Below, in pieces: positions 1 to 12,291 of a stretch of DNA of 62,500 nucleotides. Source of the DNA: Tubiluchus corallicola. Taxonomy: Eukaryota; Priapulida; Priapulimorpha; Priapulimorphida; Tubiluchidae. How positions within the stretch are numbered: position 1 is the first letter of the stretch; every line of letters begins with the position of its first letter. The notes under the pieces are model-generated. The model was not told where the DNA came from, made no database searches, and saw nothing but the letters and a program-made list of their open reading frames with translations. A program made the position numbers and the translations under genes. The stretch is taken from NCBI GenBank assembly GCA_030141605.1, contig JAQGDQ010000881.1:1-62500 (forward strand), in the 5' to 3' direction.

Positions 1-3000
1 GGAGGGTAGGTCATGAAGAAGAGTAGGTGATGAAGGAGGGTAGGTGATGAAATACTTCATGAAGGAGGGTAGTTCACGAAGAAGAGTAGGTGATGAAGGA
101 GGGTAGTTCATGAAGAAGAGTAGGTCATGAAGAAGAGTAGGTGATGAAATACTTCATGAAGGAGGGTAGTTCATGAAGAAGAGTAGGTGATGAAGGAGGG
201 TAGTTCATGAAGAAGAGTAGGTCATGAAGGAGGGTAGGTGATGAAATACTTCATGAAGGAGGGTAGTTCACGAAGAAGAGTAGGTGATGAAGGAGGGTAG
301 GTCATGAAGAAGAGTAGGTCATGAAGGAGGGTAGTTCATGAAGAAGAGTAGGTCATGAAGAAGAGTAGGTGATGAAATACTTCATGAAGGAGGGTAGGTC
401 ATGAAGAAGAGTAGGTCATGAAGGAGGGTAGTTCATGAAGAAGAGTAGGTCATGAAAAAGAGTAGGTCATGAAGAAGAGTAGGTGATGAAGGAGGGTAGT
501 TCATGAAGAAGAGTAGGTGATGAAGGAGGGTAGTTCATGAAGAAGAGTAGGTCATGAAGGAGGGTAGTTCATGAAGAAGAGTAGGTGATGAAGAAGAGTA
601 GGTGATGAAATACTTCATGAAGGAGAGTAGTTCATGAAGAAGAGTAGGTCATGAAGGAGGGTAGGTCATGAAGAAGAGTAGGTCATGAAGGAGGGTAGTT
701 CATGAAGAAGAGTAGGTCATGAAGAAGAGTAGGTGATGAAGAAGAGTAGGTGATGAAATACTTCATGAAGGAGGGTAGTTCATGAAGAAGGGTAGGTGAT
801 GAAATACTTCATGAAGGAGGGTAGTTCATGAAGAAGGGTAGGTGATGAAATACTTCATGAAGGAGGGTAGTTCATGAAGAAGGGTAGTTCATGAAGAAGA
901 GTAGGTCATGAAGGAGGGTAGTTCATGAAGAAGAGTTGGTGATGAAATACTTCATGAAGGAGGGTAGTTCATGAAGAAGAGTAGGTCATGAAGGAGGGTA
1001 GTTCATGAAGAAGAGTAGGTGATGAAGGAGGGTAGTTCATGAAGAAGGGTAGTTCATGAAGAAGAGTAGGTCATGAAGGAGGGTAGTTCATGAAGAAGAG
1101 TTGGTGATGAAATACTTCATGAAGGAGGGTAGTTCATGAAGAAGAGTAGGTCATGAAGGAGGGTAGTTCATGAAGAAGAGTAGGTGATGAAGGAGGGTAG
1201 TTCATGAAGAAGGGTAGTTCATGAAGGAAGAGTAGGTCATGAAGGAGGGTAGTTCATGAAGAAGAGTTGGTGATGAAATACTTCATGAAGGAGGGTAGTT
1301 CATGAAGAAGAGAATGCTGAAGGAGGGTAGTTCATGAAGAAGAGTAGGTCATGAAGGAGGGTAGTTCATGAAGGAGGGTAGTTCATGAAGAAGAGTAGGT
1401 CATGAAGGAGGGTAGTTCATGAAGAAGAGTTGGTGATGAAATACTTCATGAAGGAGGGTAGTTCATGAAGAAGAGTAGGTCATGAAGGAGGGTAGTTCAT
1501 GAAGAAGAGTAGGTCATGAAGGAGGGTAGTTCATGAAGGAGGGTAGTTCATGAAGAAGAGTAGGTGATGAAGGAGGGTAGTTCATGAAGAAGAGTAGGTC
1601 ATGAAGAAGAGTAGGTGATGAAGGAGGGTAGTTCATGAAGAAGAGTAGGTCATGAAGGAGGGTAGGTCATGAAGAAGAGTAGGTCATGAAGGAGGGTAGT
1701 TCATGAAGAAGAGTAGGTCATGAAGAAGAGTAGGTCATGAAGGAGGGTAGTTCATGTAGGAGGGAAGTTCATGAAGAAGAGTAGGTCATGAAGGAGGGAA
1801 GTTCATGAAGAAGAGTAGGTCATGAAGGAGGGTAGTTCATGAAGAAGAGTAGGTGATGAAGGAGGGTAGTTCATGAAGAAGAGTAGGTGATGAAGGAGGG
1901 TAGTTCATGAAGAAGAGTAGGTCATGAAGGAGGGTAGTTCATGAAGAAGAGTAGGTCATGAAGGAGGGTAGTTCATGAAGAAGAGTAGGTCATGAAGGAG
2001 GGTAGTTCATGAAGAAGAGTAGGTCATGAAGAAGAGTAGGTCATGAAGGAAGGTAGTTCATGAAGAAGAGTAGGTCATGAAGAAGAGTAGGTCATGAAGA
2101 AGAGTAGGTCATGAAGAAGAGTAGTTCATGAAGAAGAGTAGGTCATGAAGAAGAGTAGGTCATGAAATACTTCATGAAGGAGGGTAGTTCATGAAGAAGA
2201 GTAGGTCATGAAGAAGAGTAGGTCATGAAGAAGAGTAGGTCATGAAGGAGGGTAGTTCATGAAGAAGAGTAGGTCATGAAGGAGGGTAGTTCATGAAGAA
2301 GAGTAGGTCATGAAATACTTCATGAAGGAGGGTAGTTCATGAAGAAGAGTAGTTCATGAAGAAGAGTAGGTCATGAAGGAGAGTAGGTGATGAAATACTT
2401 CATGAAGGAGGGTAGTTCACGAAGAAGAGTAGGTCATGAAGGAGGGTAGTTCATGAAGAAGAGTAGGTGATGAAGGAGGGTACTTCATGAAGGAGGGTAG
2501 TTCATGAAGAAGAGTAGGTCATGAAGAAGAGTAGGTCATGAAGGAGGGTAGTTCATGAAGAAGAGTAGGTCATGAAGAAGAGTAGGTCATGAAGAAGAGT
2601 AGGTCATGAAGAAGAGTAGGTCATGAAGGAGGGTAGTTCATGAAGAAGAGTAGTTCATGAAGAAGAGTAGGTCATGAAGAAGAGTAGGTCATGAAGAAGA
2701 GTAGTTCATGAAGAAGAGTAGTTCATGAAGAAGAGTAGGTGATGAAATACTTCATGAAGGAGGGTAGTTCACAAAGAAGAGTAGGTCATGAAGGAGGGTA
2801 GTTCATGAAGAAGAGTAGGTACTTCATGAAGGAGGGTAGTTCATGAAGAAGAGTAGGTCATGAAGAAGAGTAGGTCATGAAGGAGGGTAGTTCATGAAGA
2901 AGAGTAGGTGATGAAGGAGGGTAGTTCATGAAGAAGAGTAGGTCATGAAGAAGAGTAGGTCATGAAGAAGAGTAGGTCATGAAGGGAGGGTAGTTCATGA

Positions 3001-6000
3001 AGAAGAGTAGTTCATGGCTGAAGAGTAGGTCATGAAGAAGGGTAGTGATGAAATACTTCATGAAGAAGAGTAGGTCATGAAGGAGGGTAGTTCATGAAGA
3101 AGAGTAGGTGATGAAGGAGGGTAGTTCATGAAGAAGAGTAGGTCATGAAGAAGAGTAGGTCATGAAGAAGAGTAGGTCATGAAGGAGGGTAGTTCATGAA
3201 GAAGAGTAGTTCATGAAGAAGAGTAGGTCATGAAGAAGGGTAGGTGATGAAATACTTCATGAAGGAGGGTAGTTCATGAAGGAGGGTAGGTGATGAAATA
3301 CTTCATGAAGGAGGGTAGTTCATGAAGGAGGGTAGGTGATGAAATACTTCATGAAGGAGGGTAGTTCATGAAGAAGAGTAGGTCATGAAGGAGGGTAGTT
3401 CATGAAGAAGAGTAGGTCATGAAGGAGAGTAGGTCATGAAGAAGAGTAGGTCATGAAGGAGGGTAGTTCATGAAGAAGAGTAGGTCATGAAGGAGGGTAG
3501 TTCATGAAGGAGGGTAGGTGATGAAATACTTCATGAAGGAGGGTAGTTCATGAAGAAGAGTAGGTCATGAAGGAGGGTACTTCATGAAGGAGGGTAGTTC
3601 ATGAAGAAGAGTAGGTCATGAAGGAGGGTAGTTCACGAAGAAGAGTAGGTCATGAAATACTTCATGAAGGAGGGTAGTTCATGAAGGAGGGTAGTTCATG
3701 AAGAAGAGTAGGTCATGAAGGAGGGTAGTTCATGAAGGAGGGTAGTTCATGAAGAAGAGTAGGTGATGAAATACTTCATGAAGGAGGGTAGTTCATGAAG
3801 AAGAGTAGGTAGTAGGTCATGAAGGAGGGTAGGTGATGAAATACTTCATGAAGGAGGGTAGTTCATGAAGAAGAGTAGGTCATGAAGGAGGGTAGTTCAT
3901 GAAGGAGGGTAGGTGATGAAATACTTCATGAAGGAGGGTAGTTCATGAAGAAGAGTAGGTGATGAAGGAGGGTAGTTGATGAAGGAGGGTAGTTCATGAA
4001 GGAGGGTAGTTCATGAAGAAGAGTAGGTCATGAAGGAGGGTAGTTCATGAAGGAGGGTAGGTGATGAAATACTTCATGAAGGAGGGTAGTTCATGAAGAA
4101 GAGTAGGTGATGAAATACTTCATGAAGAAGAGTAGGTCATGAAGGAGGGTACTTCATGAAGGAGGGTAGGTCATGAAGGAGGGTAGTTCATGAAGAAGAG
4201 TAGTTCATGAAGAAGAGTAGGTCATGAAGGAGGGTAGTTCATGAAGGAGGGTAGGTGATGAAATACTTCATGAAGGAGGGTAGTTCATGAAGAAGAGTAG
4301 GTCATGAAGGAGGGTACTTCATGAAGGAGGGTAGTTCATGAAGAAGAGTAGGTGATGAAATACTTCATGAAGGAGGGTAGTTCATGAAGGAGGGTAGTTC
4401 ATGAAGAAGAGTAGGTCATGAAGAAGAGTAGGTCATGAAGAAGAGTAGGTCATGAAGAAGAGTAGGTCATGAAGGAGGGTAGTTCATGAAGAAGAGTGGG
4501 TCATGAAGGAGGGTAGTTCACGAAGAAGAGTAGGTGATGAAATACTTCATGAAGGAGGGTAGTTCATGAAGAAGAGTAGGTCATGAAGGAGAGTAGGTGA
4601 TGAAGGAGGGTAGGTGATGAAATACTTCATGAAGGAGGGTAGTTCATGAAGAAGAGTAGGTCATGAAATACTTCATGAAGGAGGGTACTTCATGAAGGAG
4701 GGTAGTTCATGAAGAAGAGTAGGTCATGAAGGAGGGTACTTCATGAAGGAGGGTAGTTCATGAAGAAGAGTAGGTCATGAAGGAGGGTAGTTCATGAAGA
4801 AGAGTAGGTGATGAAATACTTCATGAAAGAGGGTAGTTCATGAAGAAGAGTAGGTGATGAAGGAGGGTAGTTCATGAAGAAGAGTAGGTGATGAAATACT
4901 TCATGAAGGAGGGTAGTTCATGAAGAAGAGTAGGTCATGAAGGAGGGTAGTTCATGAAGAAGAGTAGTTCATGAAGAAGAGTAGGTCATGAAGGAGGGTA
5001 GTTCATGAAGAAGAGTAGTTCATGAAGAAGAGTAGGTCATGAAGGAGGGTAGTTCACGAAGAAGAGTAGTTCACGAAGAAGAGTAGGTGATGAAGGAGGG
5101 TAGTTCATGAAGAAGAGTAGGTCATGAAGGAGGGTAGTTCATGAAGAAGAGTAGGTCATGAAGGAGGGTAGTTCATGAAGAAGAGTAGGTGATGAAATAC
5201 TTCATGAAGGAGGGTAGTTCATGAAGAAGAGTAGGTGATGAAATACTTCATGAAGGAGGGTAGTTCATGAAGAAGAGTAGGTCATGAAGGAGGGTAGTTC
5301 ACGAAGAAGAGTAGGTCATGAAGAAGAGTAGGTCATGAAGGAGGGTAGTTCATGAAGGAGGGTAGGTGATGAAATACTTCATGAAGGAGGGTAGTTCATG
5401 AAGAAGAGTAGGTCATGAAGGAGGGTAGTTCATGAAGAAGAGTAGTTCATGAAGAAGAGTAGGTCATGAAGGAGGGTAGTTCATGAAGGAGGGTAGGTGA
5501 TGAAATACTTCATGAAGGAGGGTAGTTCATGAAGGAGGGTAGGTGATGAAATACTTCATGAAGGAGGGTAGTTCATGAAGAAGAGTAGGTCATGAAGGAG
5601 GTAGTTCACGAAGAAAAGTAGTTCATGAAGAAAGAGTAGGTCATGAAGGAGGGTAGTTCATGAAGGAGGGTAGGTGATGAAATACTTCATGAAGGAGGGT
5701 AGTTCATGAAGAAGAGTAGGTCATGAAGGAGGGTAGTTCATGAAGAAGAGTAGGTCATGAAGAAGAGTAGGTGATGAAGGAGGGTAGTTCATGAAGAAGA
5801 GTAGGTCATGAAGAAGAGTAGGTCATGAAGGAGGGTAGTTCACGAAGAAGAGTAGGTGATGAAATACTTCATGAAGGAGGGTAGTTCATGAAGAAGAGTA
5901 GGTGATGAAGGAGGGTAGTTCATGAAGGAGGGTAGTTCATGAAGAAGAGTAGTTCATGAAGAAGAGTAGGTCATGAAGGAGGGTAGTTCATGAAGAAGAG

Positions 6001-6294
6001 TAGGTCATGAAGAAGAGTAGGTGATGAAGGAGGGTAGTTCATGAAGGAGGGTAGGTGATGAAGGAGGGTAGTTCATGAAGAAGAGTAGGTCATGAAATAC
6101 TTCATGAAGGAGGGTAGTTCATGAAGAAGAGTAGGTCATGAAGAAGAGTAGGTGATGAAGGAGGGTAGTTCATGAAGAAGAGTAGGTCATGAAGGAGAGT
6201 AGTTCATGAAGGAGGGTAGTTCATGAAGAAGAGTAGGTCATGAAGAAGAGTAGGTCATGAAGAAGAGTAGGTCATGAAGGAGGGTAGTTCATGA
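1..6294. repeat. Long minisatellite of 17-bp units, truncated by the window edge
   Basis: The whole stretch is built from 17-bp variants of GAAGGAGGGTAGTTCAT, GAAGAAGAGTAGGTCAT and GAAGAAGAGTAGGTGAT. A 12-bp insert, GAAATACTTCAT, recurs irregularly and always follows a GGTGAT- or GGTCAT-ending unit. Units end in TGA or TAG in several frames, so no long reading frame exists. The array stops at about 6294 and gives way to AT-rich unique sequence. The left end is outside the window. Confidence 0.97.
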
Positions 6295-7802
6295 AATAAT
6301 CCAAATTCTTATAAGTATAAAAACAAAATTTTCAAAACAGTTTTTACACATAGACAGACATGTTGGCCTCATCGATGACAATATTCCTGAAAAAGAAATA
6401 AAGCACGCATATATTTATTTCATGTATGAATATTTTCAGATTTTAAAGTGGTTAGTAGAACTTTAGCAAAAAAACTAACAGGTCTGACGTTACATTGACT
6501 AACATTATTAATTATACTTTGTATATGAGAAATACGGCAAGTATAACTTCATTTAGACATGATTATACAGTATAAAGTCGGACACGGAAAAAATCGCGAG
6601 GTTTCACTCTGCATGCAATGAACTTTCTTGCTGCGTGCGATTTCAAGAAAAAGCGGAAATTTTCAGAAAATTTTCTAACAACAATTGTTTGCGTCATTAT
6701 GCCTTGCATCCTCATTGTTAATTGGGCCTAGGGCATGTGCCAACACTCAACCCCATTACCGAATCTTTACCCTAACACAAATTTTACCACTAGTCAGATA
6801 AATGCAGGCATTTGTCGCAAACTCATTTACGAAGTAAGCAAACTACTCTTTGTTCTGTATAAATAATTGTACGAAGTACTTAAAGAAAGAGTACAGAATT
6901 ACTTCTGTAGTTTTATTGTGCAAGTATGTGTTATAGGAAACCTGTCTTATCGTATCGTTAACCGTGTAACTGTTTAGTGCTTAATGAATGAGCCTGGTAT
7001 AAAGTCCGAGGCAGAGAAAGACTCGACGGCCATGATAGTTGACGGAGCAGGTCTTTTCCCCACGTTTAGACTCAAAGCTATGTGCGAAGGCACTGTATGT
7101 GTCGGAATAGAAATCCCCGTGATAAAATATTCAATTGTAATATGTTGTCACGTCTACTAACACTTATATATGTTCATTTACAGACTGTAATACTGTATGT
7201 TATATAATGATATTCTTTATTGCAATTAATGTACATAAACTGTACTGTACAAAATACATAAAAATTTTGTGTACAAACAGTCGGAGAACTGATGAAAGCA
7301 ATAGCGTCTATCTTAAACTACAATCAGTAATTATTTTCTACTTAATTTTAACACTTAAAATTGTAACATTGCAACACAAAACAAAAAGCCACATTTATAC
7401 ACACAAACAAAAAATGTAACATAACTAACATTTACAAATTTAAGAACTGCACAACAATTAAAACATTAAAAATTAACACAAAGGAACTTCTTCAATACAA
7501 ATTAATTGCAAATTTATTAAATCCATTACTGCATTAATTTACCAAACACAGTACAAACATAAAAATTACACATCATTACAACTTTGATTAAATTGCTGTT
7601 ATAATAATAAAATGCTACATAATATTATGAAATGATAATGTAAATAAGTACATAATGATGTTTTAACTCACTTGTTTATTACTTTTATTTACAAATATAA
7701 GCAGGTGACACGGCAATGGACATCAAACACTAATAATATTGAGCTGAACAGGTGAAAGTGCATTATACAGTTCTATTCATAGGCACCAGGCCAGCCAGCC
7801 TA

Positions 7803-7854
7803 CAGGTAATGTTATGACCTCCACTTTAAACTAGGAAGCCCATAACATTACCTG
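7803..7854. repeat. Perfect 14-bp inverted repeat (hairpin)
   Basis: CAGGTAATGTTATG at 7803-7816 is followed, after 24 nt, by its exact reverse complement at 7841-7854. It could be a transposon end remnant or a transcribed hairpin. Nothing nearby settles which. Confidence 0.85.
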
Positions 7855-8314
7855 CGATTGGTTGAGCAGTGGTTTCCTGTGGAAAGAACGAACACGTGAC
7901 ATCGTCAGTTGTCTTCTGTTTGTCGTGGAATGCACTTCTCCTGTCTGCCTGCCGAGTGTCGTGGATTCCGTAAGGTTTGAAGCATTGTCATCAGGTTTTG
8001 TTTTTTTTTCTATTGTGTTGTTCTTCTCAGCCGTCCCTTTTGAATTCTAAGTTTTGTTTTTTTTTTTTTCTGGAGCGTCCGTTATGCAGCGCTTACCCGC
8101 ATCACCGATGACGGGCCGTAAGGCTGTCTACCGGGCCGAACCCCAGAACAATACTTTTCGAGAACAAATTTTAGATAAAAACATTCAGTCTGATGCATTA
8201 AACGAAAAATAAAAACAAATTCATTCTTGCTCTAGACAGCATTTATATCCTGACTAGTATAGCATGTGATGTACAGTCTAGTTGTGGTTGGGTAGCAACT
8301 ACATCATGATTTTA

Positions 8315-8326
8315 TGACGTCACGTG
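8315..8326. promoter_or_regulatory. Overlapping CRE and E-box upstream of the ASB-type gene
   Basis: TGACGTCA, the palindromic CRE/ATF site, overlaps CACGTG, an E-box of USF/Myc type, about 120 nt before the ATG at 8448. A CCAAT lies at 8337-8341 and its inverse ATTGG near 8424. The spacing suits a proximal promoter, but the assignment rests on motifs alone. Confidence 0.4.
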
Positions 8327-8447
8327 ATTTTCTCACCCAATAATAATAATCTAGGAAGTCGTAAGGCCTTCCACGTCACAGCTTGCTAATGTTGGGCGTG
8401 GTTTTTTGCAACAACAATGATATGATTGGTAAAGTCATTCGGTAAAA

Positions 8448-9551
8448 ATGGCTTCACCAGAGAAGAGGTTGGTCAATTTTGAGACGCTTCGAATGGAACT
8501 GGGAGACGATTTTTTACTGGACACCAACAAAAGGGGTCTCGTGTTTGTCTCACTAGAGCAAACCGTCAGCTCCTTCCCGCCATCTGAAGTTTCTCGTTGC
8601 CTCTCTAAAATCGCCGATGAAGCCATAGCATTCCATTCTAAAAGGAGGCGCATGGACAGATTTTGTCAGCGGGGCGTTCACGCTTCTTTGTACTTGACAT
8701 GCCACCTGTGCGAGGAATATCAAACTAATGATACCAAGATACTCTTGAAATTGATGGATGCCATTCACCAGTGTGAAAAATCTTTCTGCTCCATTTTCTT
8801 CCTGCCCATATTTGGAAGAAAGCTATCATACATGCTGCTAGGTGATTCAGGAATTTTTTCAAAGAGCAGACCGCCTTTAGAGACGTTAGAATATTACCTG
8901 TGTAATTTGGCAAATACCAGATGGAGTTTTCCGTGTGGTGCAGGTACGGACATGTACCGGTTCATAGATGCGCCTATAAAAGAATCATTTGGATGGAGTA
9001 GCGGAAATCCACCTCTGTTTGCTGCTTGTTACATGGACGTGCCGGAAGTTGTCCACATGTTGTTGCGGTACGGAGCAAAGGTTACTCTGCCAAATTTCCC
9101 ATCACCAATCCAGATGATCACTCAGCGTCTCTCGTATCACGCAGCATCTGCCGAACAATGTCTGATGAACTGTAAAGTCTGCAGAATTGATGATCGGGTT
9201 AAATATGAGCTGGCAAAACTGGTGGACTGCCTTCAACACTTGGCCAACGCGTGTTGGCGACTTCCCATCAAAATTCTAACTGATTCCAGTTGTGAGCAAT
9301 TTCAACACGTCTCCAGTGAAGTACTTGTTACTAATCAAGAGAAAGCTGAGCCTGATCAAGTTTATTGTCTGCATCCATCAGTGATTAAACTTGATATTTT
9401 ACCCGAGTCGCTGTGTAATATTTATCCACCGAAATTACAACACTTCTGTCGTGTTACGATCAGAAATTGTTTGTCTGGCAGGATTCCTGTTGCAATTTAC
9501 AAACTTCCGCTGCCTTGTATGCTTCAGAAATACATCGATTTGTTTCCCTGA
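8448..9551 (+). CDS. Ankyrin-repeat and SOCS-box protein, ASB17-like, single exon
   Basis: This 367-residue frame starts at AAAATGG, a good initiation context. Residues 188-211 (PPLFAACYMD...MLLRYGA) form a recognisable ankyrin unit. The C-terminus, about 328-367, is a SOCS box with an LxxxC BC-box (L330, C334, within LQHFCRVTIRN) and a Cul5-box LPLP at 353-356. ASB proteins use these boxes to bind Elongin B/C and Cullin-5 and present substrates for ubiquitination. From memory of the family, CRVTIRN and the closing LQKYIDL resemble ASB17. The N-terminal half (1-180) is cysteine-rich and I recognise no domain in it. ASB17 orthologues are shorter (about 295 residues), so this may be a divergent ASB. 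No intron is needed, so it could be a retrogene, yet the frame is intact. A poly(A) signal follows at 9819-9824. Confidence 0.85.
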   Translation: MASPEKRLVNFETLRMELGDDFLLDTNKRGLVFVSLEQTVSSFPPSEVSRCLSKIADEAIAFHSKRRRMDRFCQRGVHASLYLTCHLCEEYQTNDTKILLKLMDAIHQCEKSFCSIFFLPIFGRKLSYMLLGDSGIFSKSRPPLETLEYYLCNLANTRWSFPCGAGTDMYRFIDAPIKESFGWSSGNPPLFAACYMDVPEVVHMLLRYGAKVTLPNFPSPIQMITQRLSYHAASAEQCLMNCKVCRIDDRVKYELAKLVDCLQHLANACWRLPIKILTDSSCEQFQHVSSEVLVTNQEKAEPDQVYCLHPSVIKLDILPESLCNIYPPKLQHFCRVTIRNCLSGRIPVAIYKLPLPCMLQKYIDLFP

Positions 9552-9818
9552 ATGACCTCGAGAAAAAGTAGAAAATCTGACAATGTTATCATAGCTAGTT
9601 TCATCATTTATCATGTTGTTAGGAGAAACCATCGCAACCATATTTCGTTAATATAATTTGTGGCGTCTTGCGATCTTTATAGTATTTTAGTATTTGGTAT
9701 TTAGTATAGCATTATAGTATTTAGAACAGTTACAACTCGAAAGTAGTAAAAGTTGTGAAATTTTGATACAAATTGTAAAACAAAGAGAGTATAAAAAGTT
9801 TTTTGTTTCCATGGTTTC

Positions 9819-9824
9819 AATAAA
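9819..9824 (+). terminator. Poly(A) signal for the ASB-type gene
   Basis: AATAAA lies 268 nt after the stop codon, followed by AT-rich sequence. It is the first canonical hexamer on the sense strand. The cleavage site itself is not resolved. Confidence 0.6.
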
Positions 9825-9854
9825 TAGTGCAAATTAAGCTGGTTTCCTTAAATG

Positions 9855-10085
9855 ACAAGAAAATGGGTACCTGAAGTAGGTTTCAGAAAAATAGCCTTAA
9901 AAATTATATTACTTTATAGCAATTTTATGCGTATATCGTACTCGCGCTGAAAAGAATTTTCGTTTGTTTTTATTTTAAATCTCCCGCAATATTGTTCCGA
10001 AGTCGCCATTACATGACGTCATGTGCCAAACGTAAATCAAGGGTAGAAAAGGCGATGTTAAATCAAGCGTTAATTTAATGACTGT
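9855..10085 (+). repeat. Interspersed repeat family G, truncated copy
   Basis: This segment shares GTAGGTTTCAGAAAAAT, a CTCCCGCAATAxTGTTCCGA block and CATTACATGACGTCA with 38585-39150 and 40305-40835. Only the first 230 bp or so is present here. No coding capacity is evident, so it is probably a nonautonomous transposon. Confidence 0.7.
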
Positions 10086-10743
10086 AAGGTCAGTAGCAAG
10101 ATTACTTCGCTCTCTTTATTCCCTCGATGCTCCAAATTCACTTGCTATTAGGCTGCAGCCTAGCTGATGCTTACACGTGACCATATTGCTGCTGAAAACC
10201 ATTTATTAGAACAACATGAGAATGTTTTTAGTTTACAACTTATCAGTGTATCGTTTCCATGCACGTAGGGTCCGAAATCTGGAATCAAGAATCAGCTAGG
10301 GGTCTGGGGTAGCGTTACAGCGGGTCCGTGGCAGAGCCCGTAAACCGATGCATTCCTGTGTTTAAAACACTTTATGAGCCCTTTTTCAGAAACCAAAATC
10401 AAGAAATTTCAACCAAGAAATAGTGCAAAATTTTGATTTTAGACACTAAAAGAGCCCTAAAAGTCTAAAATTTACAAAAATGAAGTAGTACATCAATTTT
10501 TGGAGTTCCTTCAAAGACCCAATACATTTCTCACATTTTTGTAGTTTTCCAGGTATTTTTAACGATCAAATTATTTAAGAACTTTTTATCTTATGTAAAT
10601 TCTCTACCACGCCGTTTTCGTTGTTAAAGTCTGTCACGCGCTCTCAAATTGGCTCAAGAAAAATCAACAAATGGTCAGAGATTATGCATTGCATTTGCTG
10701 CTGCATTAAAGATTGGCGAAAAATGTAGACAGAATGAAAACAT
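10086..10743. other. Spacer without recognised features
   Basis: AT-rich sequence with only short open stretches. A frame around 10640-10745 leads into the target site of the RTE insertion but matches nothing I recognise. Confidence 0.5.
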
Positions 10744-11101
10744 AACGCCTTACAAACATCATCTTCTTCTTCTTCTTCTTCCCAGCTTTTCCCTATTCGG
10801 GGTCGCCGTTGTGAATGAGTCTTCTCCACGCATTCCTGTTGTTGACCATCTCTTCATTTATGTCTTCCCTTCCCACATGATCTTCACCGACTCTTCTTTT
10901 CAGGTGTCCATACCATCGCAATCTTGCGAGGCTTCCGCTACTTTTACTGTTCCTCTGATATTATTATTTCTAATTTTATCTCTTCTTGTTATTCCCACCA
11001 TTCATCTCCACCACACCCATTTTCTTCTCTTCGGTCTTCTTTAGAGAAGCTGCTTCCAGTCCATAGATTAGAGCGGGTCTGACCAAACGCCTTACAAACA
11101 T
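10744..11101 (-). mobile_element. 5'-truncated RTE-type LINE with 16-bp target duplication
   Basis: The minus strand encodes the C-terminal end of an RTE-class reverse transcriptase ORF: the IRGTVKVAEAS and RWYGHLKRR region, with 54022-54540 as the better copy. The element ends in a (GAA)n tail, seen as CTTCTT near 10760, as RTE elements do. A perfect 16-bp duplication, AACGCCTTACAAACAT, flanks it at 10744-10759 and 11086-11101. The body is therefore 10760-11085. It is frame-broken and dead. Confidence 0.85.
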
Positions 11102-12230
11102 ATTAAACTTTATTTACTAATCCTGTTGCTACCTCAACAGAGATTCCGCTGTTTTTAGCTTAATCTTATGCAAAATATTGTATTTCAATATTTTTTACTT
11201 AAATTTCAGTGTTTTCAATTTCAGTTTTTTAAAAACTCTGACAAAACTACGAGTCTGTGACTGAATTTCAGGAGACTCCAGGTTAAATCCGAGGTGGTGG
11301 CAACCTTACCTGCCTGCACATGTAATAATGATTAGTAACCAAAGTGCAAACTTTAGGCCTACAACTATTTATAACGGCATATATATATATACAATGTGAA
11401 GCAAACTGCATGACAGCTATGGATGCATGTAAATGATCAAACATCATTATGAAGTCAGTTTGTGAGGACAAATCATTGACAATTTTATTTCTGACTTAAG
11501 AACACAACAATAACAATAAAAATGAGAATTCTAACATTTACAAAATTTACCAAAAAAAAGTTTTTGCATACAGTGTGGCAAATTACAAAATAGCCTACGC
11601 TTCTAAATTATTTCGTTCTAATTATTTTTTTCTAATCAAGAATAGTAGGAACATGTAGGAGTTTACGGTAATAAAGTAGAAATATTCAAATGCGTACATA
11701 AAAAACAGAGAGTTGAACACAAAGCAAAGCTTATACCAAGAGTTCACAAAGACGGCAAACATTCAATAAATCGACTAACTTCCTTAATTTAAAAGCAATC
11801 CTGTGTTAAATTGTAACAACAAACAACGATATCCAGGATGCTTCAGTGTATTTTCAAGTAATATTTTTCACTTTTTGATGAAATCAGGCGTCATATCCTC
11901 CTTATTTTTCAAATACCATAATCGAAACATAACAACATTAACTTTCACAAGGCTAAGTAATTCAATATTTTATATCTAGGTATTTCAGTCCTTAGTTAAT
12001 TTAAATCCGACTGCAAGCACATTTGCTTTTCGAGACACACGTGCTTAAAATGTAGGTTCAGCTAACTAATAAATGATTGTGATAAAACTCGCCAACAGGT
12101 GGCAGCACCAAGCAGTTAAATATGAGATAACAAAATTAGCGTAACGCTATTAAAAAGCTCTCAAAAGACGTGCAGTCAGACGCATCACGCGACATCACTA
12201 TGTACAAAAAGTCTCTGTGCTATGGACTGA
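11102..12230. other. AT-rich spacer
   Basis: No exon, transposon end or tandem array of note was found. A short TA run lies near 11381-11391. Confidence 0.5.
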
Positions 12231-12240
12231 GGGAGGAAGG

Positions 12241-12243
12241 GAG

Positions 12244-12291
<48 letters not shown>

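Larger units (their letters stand above)
6295..8447. other. AT-rich spacer upstream of the ASB-type gene
   Basis: Mostly AT-rich sequence. A short open frame with ATG at 6984 runs about 57 codons to a TAA near 7157. It is relatively GC-rich but I do not recognise it, and it may be a transposon remnant. A perfect 14-bp inverted repeat lies at 7803-7854. The segment 8080-8150 is GC-rich and unassigned. I see no confident gene here. Confidence 0.6.

Noticed and set aside
1-6294. CRISPR array
   Set aside because: Units are contiguous 17-bp variants without unique spacers, in a eukaryotic context.
8435-8913. Minus-strand frames opposite the ASB-type gene
   Set aside because: Shadows of the plus-strand coding sequence.
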